This document shows, piece by piece, positions 1 through 10,957 of a DNA stretch of 64,000 nt. The position numbers were made by a program, and so were the translations under genes. The notes under the pieces were generated by a model. The model had not been told where the DNA came from. It did not search any database and saw nothing but the letters and a program-made list of their open reading frames with translations. This stretch comes from Hydractinia symbiolongicarpus (lineage: Eukaryota > Cnidaria > Hydrozoa > Anthoathecata > Hydractiniidae), in contig NC_079876.1 of NCBI RefSeq assembly GCF_029227915.1, positions 2,854,001 to 2,918,000 on the forward strand, written 5' to 3'. Each line of letters starts with the position of its first letter. Positions within the stretch are counted from its first letter, which is position 1.

Positions 1-1138
1 TACACCTTGGGTACTTTTTTTGTATACTTTTGACTATACGGGCCGAGTCCGGGATTTACTGGAAATCGCAGGTTTTCGTTTTCCCGCGATTAAACTTTTT
101 TTATTCAGCGTCTCATCAAAAATGAAAACATTTTTGAAAACTACAAGTCTCATGCGTTTTAGTGGTGAAATAATAATTTAAAAAATCGTTCGGGAAATGA
201 GTTTACATCCTGGGTACTTTCTTTGTATACTTTTGACTATACGGGCCGAGTCCGGGATTTACTGGAAATCGCAGGTTTTCGTTTGCCCGCGATTAAACTT
301 CTTTTATTCAGCGTCTCATCAAAAATGAAAACATTTTTGAAAAGTACAAGTCTCATGCGTTTTAGTGGTGAAAAAATAATTTAAAAAATCGTTCGGAAAT
401 GAGTTTACTCCCTGGGTACTTTCTTTGTATACTTTTGACTATGCGGGCCGAGTCCGGGGTTTACGGGAAATGGCGGGTTTTCGTTTGCCGGCGATTAAAC
501 CACTTTCATTAAGCGTCTCATCAAGAATGAAAACATTTCTTAAAACTACAAGTCTCATGCGTTTTAGTGGTGAAAAAATAATTTAAAAATTCGTTCGGGA
601 AATGAGTTTACTCACTGGGTGCTTTCTTTGTATACTTTTGACTATACGGGCCGAGTCCGGGATTTACGGGAAATCGCAGGTTTTCGTTTGCCGGCGATTA
701 AACTTCTTTTATTCAGCGTCTCATCAAAAATGAAAACATTTTTGAAAACTACAAGTCTCATGCGTTTTAGTGGTGAAAAAATAATTTATAAAATCGTTCG
801 GGAAATGAGTTTACTCCCTGGGTACTTTCTTTGTATACTTTTGACTATACGGGCCGAGTCCGGGATTTACGGGAAGTCGCGGGTTTTCGTTTGCCGGCGA
901 TTAAACTTCTTTTATTCAGCGTCTCATCAAAAATGAAAATATTTTTAAATACTACAAGTCTCATGGGCTTTAGTGGTGAAATAATAATTTAAAAAATCGT
1001 TCGGGAAATGAGTTTACAACCCGGGTACTTTCTTTGTATACTTTTGACTATACGGACCAAGTCCGGGATTTACGGGAAATCGCAAGTTTTCGTTTGCCGG
1101 CAATTAAACTTCTTTTATTCAGCGTCTCATCAAAAATA
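1..1138 (+). repeat. Satellite, left-edge segment
   Basis: Five to six monomers at the left edge, with the array continuing beyond the window. The stretch from about 500 to 1138 carries a recognisable succession: an AAACCACTTTCATTAAGC monomer, then a CTCACTGGGTGC monomer, then one with CGGACCAAGTCC and CATCAAAAATAAAAAC. The same order reappears near 27.8-28.4 kb and 35.5-36.2 kb. No gene is seen here. Confidence 0.9.
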
Positions 1139-3166
1139 AAAACATTTTTAAAAACTACAAGTCTCATGCGTTTTAGTGGTGAAAAAATAATTTGTAAAAT
1201 CGTTCGGGAAATGAGTTTACTCCCTGGGTACTTTCTTTGTATACTTTTGACTATACGGGTCGAGTCCGGAATTCACGGGAAGCTGCGGGTTTTTGTTTGC
1301 CGGCGATTAAACGTCTTTTATTCAGCGTCTCATCAAAAATGAAAATATTTTTAAATACTACAAGTCTCATGGGCTTTAGTGGTGAAATGATAATTTAAAA
1401 AATCGTTCGGGAAATGAGTTTACACCTTGGGTACTTTCTTTGTATACTTTTGACTATACGGGCCGAGTCCGGGATTTACTGGAAATCGCAGGTTTTCGTT
1501 TGCCCGCGATTAAACTTTTTTTATTCAGCGTCTCATCAAAAATGAAAACATTTTTGAAAACTACAAGTCTCATGCGTTTTAGTGGTGAAAAAATAATTTA
1601 AAAAATCGTTCGGAAATGAGTTTACTCCCTGGGTACTTTCTTTGTATACTTTTGACTATGCGGGCCGAGTCCGGGGTTTGTGGGAAATGGCGGGTTTTCG
1701 TTTGCCGGCGATTAAACTTCTTTTATTCAGCGTGTCATCAAAAATGCAAACATTTTTGAAAACTACAAGTCTCATGGGATTTAGTGGTGAAATAATAATT
1801 AAAAAAATCGTTCGGGAAATGAGTTTACACCCCGGGTACTTTCTTTGTATACTTTTGACTATACGGGCCGAGTCCGGGATTTACGGGAAATCGCAGGTTT
1901 TCGTTTGTCGGCGATTAAACTTCTTTTATTAAGCGTCTCATCAAAAATGAAAACATTTTTGAAATCTACAAGACTCATGCATTTTAGTGGTGAAAAAATA
2001 ATTTATAAAATCGTTCGGAAAATGAGTTTACTCCCTGGGTACTTTCTTTGTATACTTTTGACTATACGGGCCGAGTCCGGGATTTACGGTAAATCGCAGA
2101 TTTTCGTTTGCCGGCGATTAAACTTCTTTTATTCAGCGTCTCATCAAAAATGAAAATATTTTTAAAAACTACAAGTCTCATGGGCTTTAGTGGTGAAATA
2201 ATAATTTAAAAAATCGTTTGGGAAATCAATTTACTCCCTGGGTACTTTTTTTGTATATTTTTGACTATACGGGCCGAATCTGGGATTTACGGAAAATCGC
2301 AGGCTTTCGTTTGCCGGCGATTAAACTTCTTTTATTCAGCGTCTCATCAAAAATGAAAACATTTTTGAAAACTACAAGTCTCATGCGTTTTAGTGGTGAA
2401 AATATAAATTAAAAAATCGTTCGGGAAATGAGTTTACTCCCTGGGTACTATCTTTGTATGCTTTTGACTATACGGGCCAAGCCCGGGATTTACGGGAAAT
2501 CTCGGGTTTTCGTTTGCCGGCGATTAAACTTCTTTTATTCAGCGTCTCATCAGAAATGAAAACATTTTTGAAAACTACAAGTCTTATGCGTTTTAGTGGT
2601 GAAAAAATTATTTAAAAAATCGTTCTGGAAATGAGTTTACTCACAGGGTACTTTCTTTGTATACATTCGACTATACGGGCCAAGCCCGGGATTTACGGGA
2701 AATCGCGGGTTTTCGTTTGCCGGCGATTAAACCTCTTTCATTAAGCGTCTCATCAACAATGAAAACATTTTTGAAAACTACAAGTCTCATGCGTTTTAGT
2801 GGTGAAAAAATAATTTAAAAAATCGTTCGGAAATGAGTTTACTCCCTGGGTACTTTCTTTGTATACTTTTGACTATGCGGGCCGAGTCCGGGGTTTACGG
2901 GAAATGGCGGGTTTTCGTTTGCCGGCGATTAAACTTCTTTTATTCAGCGTCTCATCAAAAATGAAAACATTTTTGAAAACTACAAGTCTGAAGCGTTTTA
3001 GTGGTGAAAAGATAATTTAAAAAATCGTTTTGGAAATGAGTTTACTCACAGGGTACTTTCTTTGTATACATTCGACTATACGGGCCAAGCCCGGGATTTA
3101 CGGGAAATCGCGGGTTTTCGTTTGCCGGCGATTAAACCACTTTCATTAAGCGTCTCATCAAAAATG
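1139..3166 (+). repeat. 10-monomer HOR, unit 1 (2028 bp)
   Basis: First of two tandem units with a period of exactly 2028 bp (ten monomers minus two bases). Diagnostic variants recur at +2028: CCGGAATTCACGGGAAGCTG at about 1266 and 3294, GCAGGCTTTCG at about 2300 and 4328, and AGTCTGAAGCG at about 2986 and 5014. I saw no difference between the units at the positions compared, so the duplication is recent. No gene is seen inside. Confidence 0.9.
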
Positions 3167-5194
3167 AAAACATTTTTAAAAACTACAAGTCTCATGCGTT
3201 TTAGTGGTGAAAAAATAATTTGTAAAATCGTTCGGGAAATGAGTTTACTCCCTGGGTACTTTCTTTGTATACTTTTGACTATACGGGTCGAGTCCGGAAT
3301 TCACGGGAAGCTGCGGGTTTTTGTTTGCCGGCGATTAAACGTCTTTTATTCAGCGTCTCATCAAAAATGAAAATATTTTTAAATACTACAAGTCTCATGG
3401 GCTTTAGTGGTGAAATGATAATTTAAAAAATCGTTCGGGAAATGAGTTTACACCTTGGGTACTTTCTTTGTATACTTTTGACTATACGGGCCGAGTCCGG
3501 GATTTACTGGAAATCGCAGGTTTTCGTTTGCCCGCGATTAAACTTTTTTTATTCAGCGTCTCATCAAAAATGAAAACATTTTTGAAAACTACAAGTCTCA
3601 TGCGTTTTAGTGGTGAAAAAATAATTTAAAAAATCGTTCGGAAATGAGTTTACTCCCTGGGTACTTTCTTTGTATACTTTTGACTATGCGGGCCGAGTCC
3701 GGGGTTTGTGGGAAATGGCGGGTTTTCGTTTGCCGGCGATTAAACTTCTTTTATTCAGCGTGTCATCAAAAATGCAAACATTTTTGAAAACTACAAGTCT
3801 CATGGGATTTAGTGGTGAAATAATAATTAAAAAAATCGTTCGGGAAATGAGTTTACACCCCGGGTACTTTCTTTGTATACTTTTGACTATACGGGCCGAG
3901 TCCGGGATTTACGGGAAATCGCAGGTTTTCGTTTGTCGGCGATTAAACTTCTTTTATTAAGCGTCTCATCAAAAATGAAAACATTTTTGAAATCTACAAG
4001 ACTCATGCATTTTAGTGGTGAAAAAATAATTTATAAAATCGTTCGGAAAATGAGTTTACTCCCTGGGTACTTTCTTTGTATACTTTTGACTATACGGGCC
4101 GAGTCCGGGATTTACGGTAAATCGCAGATTTTCGTTTGCCGGCGATTAAACTTCTTTTATTCAGCGTCTCATCAAAAATGAAAATATTTTTAAAAACTAC
4201 AAGTCTCATGGGCTTTAGTGGTGAAATAATAATTTAAAAAATCGTTTGGGAAATCAATTTACTCCCTGGGTACTTTTTTTGTATATTTTTGACTATACGG
4301 GCCGAATCTGGGATTTACGGAAAATCGCAGGCTTTCGTTTGCCGGCGATTAAACTTCTTTTATTCAGCGTCTCATCAAAAATGAAAACATTTTTGAAAAC
4401 TACAAGTCTCATGCGTTTTAGTGGTGAAAATATAAATTAAAAAATCGTTCGGGAAATGAGTTTACTCCCTGGGTACTATCTTTGTATGCTTTTGACTATA
4501 CGGGCCAAGCCCGGGATTTACGGGAAATCTCGGGTTTTCGTTTGCCGGCGATTAAACTTCTTTTATTCAGCGTCTCATCAGAAATGAAAACATTTTTGAA
4601 AACTACAAGTCTTATGCGTTTTAGTGGTGAAAAAATTATTTAAAAAATCGTTCTGGAAATGAGTTTACTCACAGGGTACTTTCTTTGTATACATTCGACT
4701 ATACGGGCCAAGCCCGGGATTTACGGGAAATCGCGGGTTTTCGTTTGCCGGCGATTAAACCTCTTTCATTAAGCGTCTCATCAACAATGAAAACATTTTT
4801 GAAAACTACAAGTCTCATGCGTTTTAGTGGTGAAAAAATAATTTAAAAAATCGTTCGGAAATGAGTTTACTCCCTGGGTACTTTCTTTGTATACTTTTGA
4901 CTATGCGGGCCGAGTCCGGGGTTTACGGGAAATGGCGGGTTTTCGTTTGCCGGCGATTAAACTTCTTTTATTCAGCGTCTCATCAAAAATGAAAACATTT
5001 TTGAAAACTACAAGTCTGAAGCGTTTTAGTGGTGAAAAGATAATTTAAAAAATCGTTTTGGAAATGAGTTTACTCACAGGGTACTTTCTTTGTATACATT
5101 CGACTATACGGGCCAAGCCCGGGATTTACGGGAAATCGCGGGTTTTCGTTTGCCGGCGATTAAACCACTTTCATTAAGCGTCTCATCAAAAATG
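3167..5194 (+). repeat. 10-monomer HOR, unit 2 (2028 bp)
   Basis: Second copy of the 2028-bp unit. Identity with unit 1 continues about 50 bases past the nominal end, to 5245, where this copy reads AATAGTTTAAAAATTCG and unit 1 reads AATAATTTGTAAAATCG. That overhang is expected from unequal exchange between misaligned monomers. Confidence 0.9.
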
Positions 5195-8181
5195 AAAACA
5201 TTTTTAAAAACTACAAGTCTCATGCGTTTTAGTGGTGAAAAAATAGTTTAAAAATTCGTTCGGGAAATGAGTTTACTCACTGGGTACTTTCCTTGTATAC
5301 TTTTGACTATACGGGCCGAGTCCGGGATTTACGGGAAATCGCGGGTTTTCGTTTGCCGGCGATTAAACTTCTTTTATTCAGCGTCTCATCAAAAATGAAA
5401 ACATTTTTAAAAACTACAAGTCTCATGGGCTTTAGTGGTGAAATAATAATTTAAATAATCGTTTGGGAAATGAGTTTACTCCCTGGGTGCTTTCTTTGTA
5501 TACTTTTGACTATACGGGCCGAGTCCGGGATTTGCGGGAAATCGCAGGTTTTCGTTTGCCGGCGATTAAACTTCTTTTATTCAGCGTCTCATCAAAAATG
5601 AAAACATTTTTGAAAACTACAAGTCTCATGCGTTTTAGTGGTGAAAAATTAATTTATAAAATCGTTCGGAAATGAGTTTTACTCCCTTGGTACTTTCTTT
5701 GTATACTTTTGACTATACGGGCCGACTCCGGGATTTACGGGAAGTCGCGGGTTTTCGTTTACCGGCGATTAAACTTCTTTTATTCAGCGTCTCATCAAAA
5801 ATGAAAATATTTTTAAATACTACAAGTCTCATGGGCTTTAGTGGTGAAATAATAATTTAAAAAATCGTTCGGGAAATGAGTTTACACCCCGGGTACTTTC
5901 TTTGTATACTTTTGACTATACGGGCCAAGTCCGGGATTTACGGGAAATCGCAGGTTTTCGTTTGCCGGCAATTAAACTTCTTTTATTCAGCGTCTCATCA
6001 AAAATGAAAACATTTTTGAAAACTACAAGTCTCATGCGTTTTAGTGGTGAAAAAATAATTTGTAAAATCGTTCGGGAAATGAGTTTACTCCCTGGGTACT
6101 TTCTTTGTATACATTCGACTATACGGGCCAAGCCCGTGATTTACGGGAAATCGCGGGTTTTCGTTTGCCGGCGAGTAAACCACTTTCATTAAGCGTCTCA
6201 TCAAAAATTTTTAAAAACTACAAGTCTCATGGGCTTTAGTGGTGAAATAATAATTTAAAAAATCGTTCGGGAAATGGGTTTAAACCCTGGGTACTTTCTT
6301 TGTATACTTTTGACTATACGGGCGAGTCCGGGATTTACGGGAAATCGCAGGTTTTCGTTTGCCGGCAATTAAACTTCTTTTATTCAGCGTCTCATCAAAA
6401 ATGAAAACATTTTTGAAAACTACAAGTCTGATGCGTTTTAGTGGTGAAAAAATAATTTAAAAATTCGTTCGGGAAATGAGTTTACTTACTGGGTACTTTC
6501 CTTGTATACTTTTGACTATACGGGCCGAGTCCGGGATTTACGGGAAATCGCAGGTTTTCGTTTGCCGGCGATTAAACTTCTTTTATTCAGCGTCTCATCA
6601 AAAATGAAAACATTCTTAAAAACTACAAGTCTCATGGGCTTTAGTGGTGAAATAATAATTTAAATAATCGTTTGGGAAATGAGTTTACTCCCTGGGTGCT
6701 TTCTTTGTATACTTTTGACTATACGGGCCGAGTCCGGGATTTACGGGAAATCGCAAGTTTTCATTTGCCGGCGATTAAACTTCTTTTATTCAGCGTGTCA
6801 TTAAAAATGAAAAAATTTTTGAAAACTACAAGTCTCATGCGTTTTAGTGGTGAAAAAATAATTTGTAAAATCGTTCGGGAAATGAGTTTACTCCCTGGGT
6901 ACTTTCTTTGTATACTTTTGACTATACGGGCCGAGTCCGGGATTTACGGGAAGTCGCGGGTTTTCGTTTGCCGGCGATTAAACTTCTTTTATTCAGCGTC
7001 TCATCAAAAATGAAAATATTTTTAAATACTACAAGTCTCATGGGTTTTAGTGGTGAAATGATAATTTAAAAAATCGCTCGGGAAATGAGTTTACACCTTG
7101 GGTACTTTCTTTGTATACTTTTGACTATACGGGCCGAGTCCGGGATTTACTGGAAATCGCAGGTTTTCGTTTGCCCGCGATTAAACTTCTTTTATTCAGC
7201 GTCTCATCAAAAATGAAAACATTTTTGAAAACTACAAGTCTCATGCGTTTTAGTGGTGAAAAAATAATTTAAAAAATCGTTCGGAAATGAGTTTACTCCC
7301 TGGGTACTTTCTTTGTATACTTTTGACTATGCGTGCCGAGTCCGGGGTTTACGGGAAATGGCAGGTTTTCGTTTGCCGGGGATTAAACTTCTTTTATTCA
7401 GCGTCTCATCAAAAATGAAAACATTTTTGAAAACTACAAGTCTCAAGCGTTTTAGTGGTGAAAAGATAATTTAAAAAATCGTTTTGGAAATGAGTTTACT
7501 CACAGGGTACTTTCTTTGTATACATTCGACTATACGGGCCAAGCCCGGGATTTACGGGAAATTGCGGAATTTTGTTTGCCGGCGATTAAACTTCTTTTAT
7601 TAAGCGTGTCATCAAAAATGAAAACATTTTTGAAAACTACAAGTCTCATGGGATTTAGTGGTGAAATAATAATTAAAAAAATCGTTCGGGAAATGAGTTT
7701 ACACCCCGGGTACTTTCTTTGTATACTTTTGACTATACGGGCGAGTCCGGGATTTACGGGAAATCGCAGGTTTTCGTTTGCCGGCGATTAAACTTCTTTT
7801 ATTAAGCGTCTCATCAAAAATGAAAACATTTTTGAAAACTACAAGTCTCATGCGTTTTAGTGGTGAAAAAATAATTTAAAAAATCGTTTGGGAAATCAGT
7901 TTACTCCCTGGGTACTTTCTTTGTATACTTTTGACAATACGGGCCGAATCCGGGATTTACGGAAAATCGCAGGTTTTCGTTTGCCGGCGATTAAACTTCT
8001 TTTATTCAGCGTCTCATCAAAAATGAAAACATTTTTGAAAACTACAAGTCTCATGCGTTTTAGTGGTGAAAAAATAAATTAAAAAATCGTTTGGGAAATG
8101 AGTTTACTTCCTGGGTACTATCTTTGTATGCTTTTGACTATATGGGCCAAGCCCGGGATTTACGGGAAATCTCGGGTTTTC
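5195..8181 (+). repeat. Satellite, mixed subtypes before the LINE block
   Basis: About 15 monomers of mixed subtype. One carrying CGGGATTTGCGGG, near 5528, is shared with units at 38.1, 39.3, 40.9 and 42.4 kb. The monomer entered at about 6655 (TTTAAATAATCGTTTGGGAAA, then GGGTGCTTTC) is the same subtype that forms the right flank of LINE copies 1 and 2. From about 6670 onward the order resembles 10975 onward (+4303 bp). No gene is seen. Confidence 0.88.
6201..6212 (+). repeat. Monomer with hairpin-loop deletion
   Basis: Here TCAAAAATTTTT replaces the usual TCAAAAATGAAAACATTTTT. Eight bases (GAAAACAT) are missing, which removes the loop and the inner base pair of the 9-bp inverted repeat. The same lesion in the same neighbourhood (GCGAGTAAACCACTTTC upstream, ATGGGCTTTAGTGG downstream) recurs at 44449 and 49862. 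Confidence 0.85.
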
Positions 8182-9094
8182 GTTTGCCGGCGATTAAACT
8201 TCTTTTATTAAGCGTCTCATCAAAAATGAAAACATTTTTGAAAACTACAAGTCTCATGCGTTTTAGTGGTGAAAAAATAATTTATAAAATCGTTCGGGAA
8301 ATGAGTTTACTCCCTGGGTACTTTCTTTGTATACTTTTGACTATACGGGCCGAGTCCGGGATTTACGGGAAATCGCAGGTTTTCGTTTGCCGGCGATTAA
8401 ACTTCTTTTATTCAGCGTCTCATTAAAAATGAAAACATTTTTGAAAACTACAAGTCTCATGGGATTTAGTGGTGAAATAATAATTAAAAAAATCGTTCGG
8501 GAAATGAGTTTACACCCCGGGTACTTTCTTTGTATACTTTTGACTATACGGGCCGAGTCCGGGATTTACGGGAAATCGCAGGTTTTCGTTTGCCGGCGTT
8601 TAAACTTCTTTTATTAAGCGTCTCATCAAAAATGAAAACATTTTTGAGAACTACAAGTCTCATGCGTTTTAGTGGTGAAAAAATAATTTAAAAAATCGTT
8701 TGGGAAATCAGTTTACTCCCTGGGTACTTTCTTTGTATACTTTTGACTATACGGGCCGAATCCGGGATTTACGGAAAATCGCAGGTTTTCGTTTGCCGGC
8801 GATTAAACTTCTTTTATTCAGCGTCTCATCAAAAATGAAAACATTTTTGAAAACTACAAGTCTCATGCGTTTTAGTGGTGAAAAAATAAATTAAAAAATC
8901 GTTCGGGAAATGAGTTTACTCCCTGGGTACTATCTTTGTATGCTTTTGACTATACGGGCCAAGCCCGGGATTTACGGGAAATCGCGGGATTTCGTTTGCC
9001 GGCGATGAAACCTCTTTTTATTTTTTTTATTTTATTTATTAATTCTTTCTTTAAAGTCGATATACAATATACAATAAAACATGCTAGATACATT

Positions 9095-9098
<4 letters not shown>

Positions 9099-9133
<35 letters not shown>
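9099..9133. repeat. 35-base A homopolymer inside LINE 3' region, copy 1
   Basis: An uninterrupted run of 35 A on the plus strand (T on the element's sense strand) in the 3' untranslated part, about 80 bp before the element's own A-rich tail. Because it is T on the sense strand, it is not the poly(A) tail. It is the same length in copy 2 and shorter (25) in copy 3. Confidence 0.9.
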
Positions 9134-9137
<4 letters not shown>

Positions 9138-9219
9138 TTAGCCTTGGGCTAATTAAAATCGACTGTCCTAAAATAAAGTTTTTAAAAAAATAGGAGATTT
9201 ATATTATAATAATAAGAAG

Positions 9220-9933
9220 CTAATTCTTATATCCTACGTTACAAATATATGTGGCACAGAGACGACAACTGCACTGAATAAACGGAATGGTGTTTAGCCC
9301 GTGATGGAATAAAGACAACGAAGGGGCATTTCGGACAGAGTTTGGAAGCTTCTCCCATAATTTAGAAGCAATATAAGATACGCTTAATAGACCATGCTTT
9401 GTGGTGCGAGTTCTGCACCTTTCAAGAGAACTTGATGCACGGAAACTATATGCTGTGTTTTTGAATACAAAAACATCATTCATGTAGGATGGATTCTGTT
9501 TCATTTTTGTTTTAAAAACATCCTTTAACAATTTTCGGCAGAACTTTTCATGAATACTGATTCTGCATTCATTTTCAATTCTGTCGCATAAAAGTCTATT
9601 TGCTCTACTATGAATGCTATTAACTTTATGTAGTAGATCTCTACTTGAAAATCCCCATATAAGAGGGCAGTAATTAAATATGCTAGAAATAAATGAATTA
9701 GCAATAACATTTCGCTTATAATTAGACATATATGGTGATATACGTTTTAGGGCATTGATCTTGGCATTTGCCTTCTTACATAATGGAAGAACATGTTGCC
9801 GGAAAGAAAGCTGATTGTCCAGAATTATACCCAACAAATTTACGTATGGAGACTCTTGTAATATAGTATTTTTCAAATTTAAAGTAACAAAGTTTTCGTT
9901 TTTTGATTTTCCCAGAATGAGCAGTTTGCACTG
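9220..9933 (-). pseudogene. RT C-terminal fragment, LINE copy 1
   Basis: An open frame of 237 codons, from the internal deletion junction to a TAG at 9220-9222. It opens with QCKLLILGKSKNEN, the segment that follows the palm in jockey/CR1 RTs, then carries QESPYVNLLGIILDN and FNYCPLIWGF, typical of the thumb/C-terminal region. It continues to IASKLWEKLPNSVRNAPSL and a Cys-rich end. There is no proper start: the first candidate within the frame is TTG at 9874-9876, so this is the second half of a split gene. It is out of frame with the N-terminal half, which runs past the junction in another phase. The catalytic aspartate motif is not in this fragment. Function: none expected. Confidence 0.88.
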
Positions 9934-10957
9934 TCATGTGAAGCAAAACATGCTGGCTGCTAAAACCCTTTCGAAAACCTGACAAAAGAGGTGATAATTT
10001 ACTATCAATAAATTCATAAATCTGATCAAACATAATACGTTCAAAAATTTTTGACGCACTGCTCAGTTTACTAACAGGACGATAATTCAATTTTGATGAA
10101 CGATCTCCGTTTTTAAATAGTGGACAAATATCAGCCAATTTCATTGCTCCAGGGAAAACTTCATCGACAATAGATTTCTCAAACAGCTTGTTGATATGTT
10201 CTCCGTATACATCGACGTAATATTTGAGGAAACATGGTGGAATTGCTCCTTTGGGACCAGATTTGTTTTCTTTTAGGTTACCAATATACTTTTTCATGAT
10301 GTCAATTTCAATTGATTTGAAGCTCATTTTGTTGGTAGTGGTAACATGTTTCTTTATCCATATTATACTTGGATGCTGTTCGTAATTCTTGATGACGTTT
10401 TCAATATCGTTTTTATTATCGTTATAGTTTTCGTGCGGAATTCCATCAATATTCAAAGAATTCGTGACATTAACAAAATGATCATTTATTATATTTGCTA
10501 TATGTTCTTTTTCACGAATTATTTGATCATTTTCAACTATTACTTGGACTGTATCTTTTACACATTTGTTGGAAAATATCGGCTTTACAGTTTTCCAGAA
10601 CTTTTTGTTATCAAAAATGTTTTTCATATTTAGTGATGTATAATAAATTCTTTTCGCGTCTCTACAAACAGTGACACATTTGTTTTTTTGCCTTTTAAAA
10701 TTTTCCCAGTTTTTAATAGAAGGGTGCTTATTGTAGATATTTTTAAATCTCGATCGAATCATTATCTACTTTCGTACTGCTTTTGTTATAAATGGAGAGT
10801 TATTATTTCTAACAACTTTGTATTTTATAGGGGCGTGTTTGCTGACCAACTGACTGAATTGTTCGTCAAAGTCGTTGTAATTTAAGTCATTGTTTGATGC
10901 AATAAGTGACTCAAGGTCATGTTTAAAATGTTCGTCATTAAAAAGTCTGTAACGACG
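9934..10957 (-). pseudogene. Endonuclease-RT linker and RT N-terminal fragment, LINE copy 1
   Basis: The frame is open from the truncated 5' end (YRRYRLFNDEHFKHDLESL, then a VSKHAPIKYK segment) but is stopped by TAG at 10766-10768, where copy 3 has GAG (Glu). It reopens with ATG at 10760-10762 and reads through KNWENFKRQKNKC, ADICPLFKNGDRSSKLNYRP, VSKLSSASKIFERIMFDQIY and LSGFRKGFSSQHVLLHM. These are the early RT motifs of the jockey/CR1 group. Immediately after LLHM it jumps to sequence that belongs after the palm. The motif A aspartate, the PQG-type motif and the YADD box are missing. The frame then runs out of phase to a stop near 9776. Pseudogene; no activity is possible. Confidence 0.9.

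Larger units (their letters stand above)
9019..10957 (-). mobile_element. Truncated, inactive non-LTR retrotransposon (jockey/CR1-like), copy 1
   Basis: A 1.94-kb insertion read on the minus strand. Its 5' end, at 10957, begins inside the linker between the endonuclease and RT domains, so the ORF1 and endonuclease regions are absent, as is common after incomplete reverse transcription. The RT open frame follows, broken by an internal deletion, then a 3' region of about 200 bp. The tail is A-rich (minus strand AATAAAATAAAAAAAATAAAAA spans 9019-9040) and abuts satellite CCTCTTTT. No target-site duplication is visible. Satellite stops at the TTTT/A point of one monomer and resumes at ATAATTTAAATAATCG, about 70 bp further on in the repeat unit. 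It cannot move by itself, because it has no endonuclease and no RT catalytic core. Confidence 0.92.

Noticed and set aside
619-936. Dozens of plus-strand open frames of 60-120 codons with protein like YTFDYTGRVRDLREIAGF, throughout the array
   Set aside because: They recur with every monomer, shift phase because 203 is not a multiple of 3, mostly open at TTG rather than ATG, and are interrupted freely by subtype variants. They are by-products of a repeat with few stops in some frames, not genes.
9099-9133. The long A run as the LINE's poly(A) tail, implying a plus-strand element
   Set aside because: The RT motifs read on the minus strand, and the A-rich tail in that sense is at the 9019-9040 junction. 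The 35-A run is internal and is T on the sense strand.
9525-9710. 61-codon minus-strand frame inside the RT C-terminal fragment (also in copies 2 and 3)
   Set aside because: It overlaps the longer frame carrying the RT motifs in a different phase. No features support it.
10346-10633. Plus-strand open frames opposite the LINE (95 and 65 codons, repeated in each copy)
   Set aside because: They lie antisense to the RT fragment, are AT-driven and resemble nothing. They are shadows of the real minus-strand frame.
9220-10957. A functional RT gene with a programmed frameshift
   Set aside because: The frame change coincides with loss of the whole palm including the catalytic motif, and two of the three copies also have a stop upstream. 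A frameshift could not give an active enzyme.
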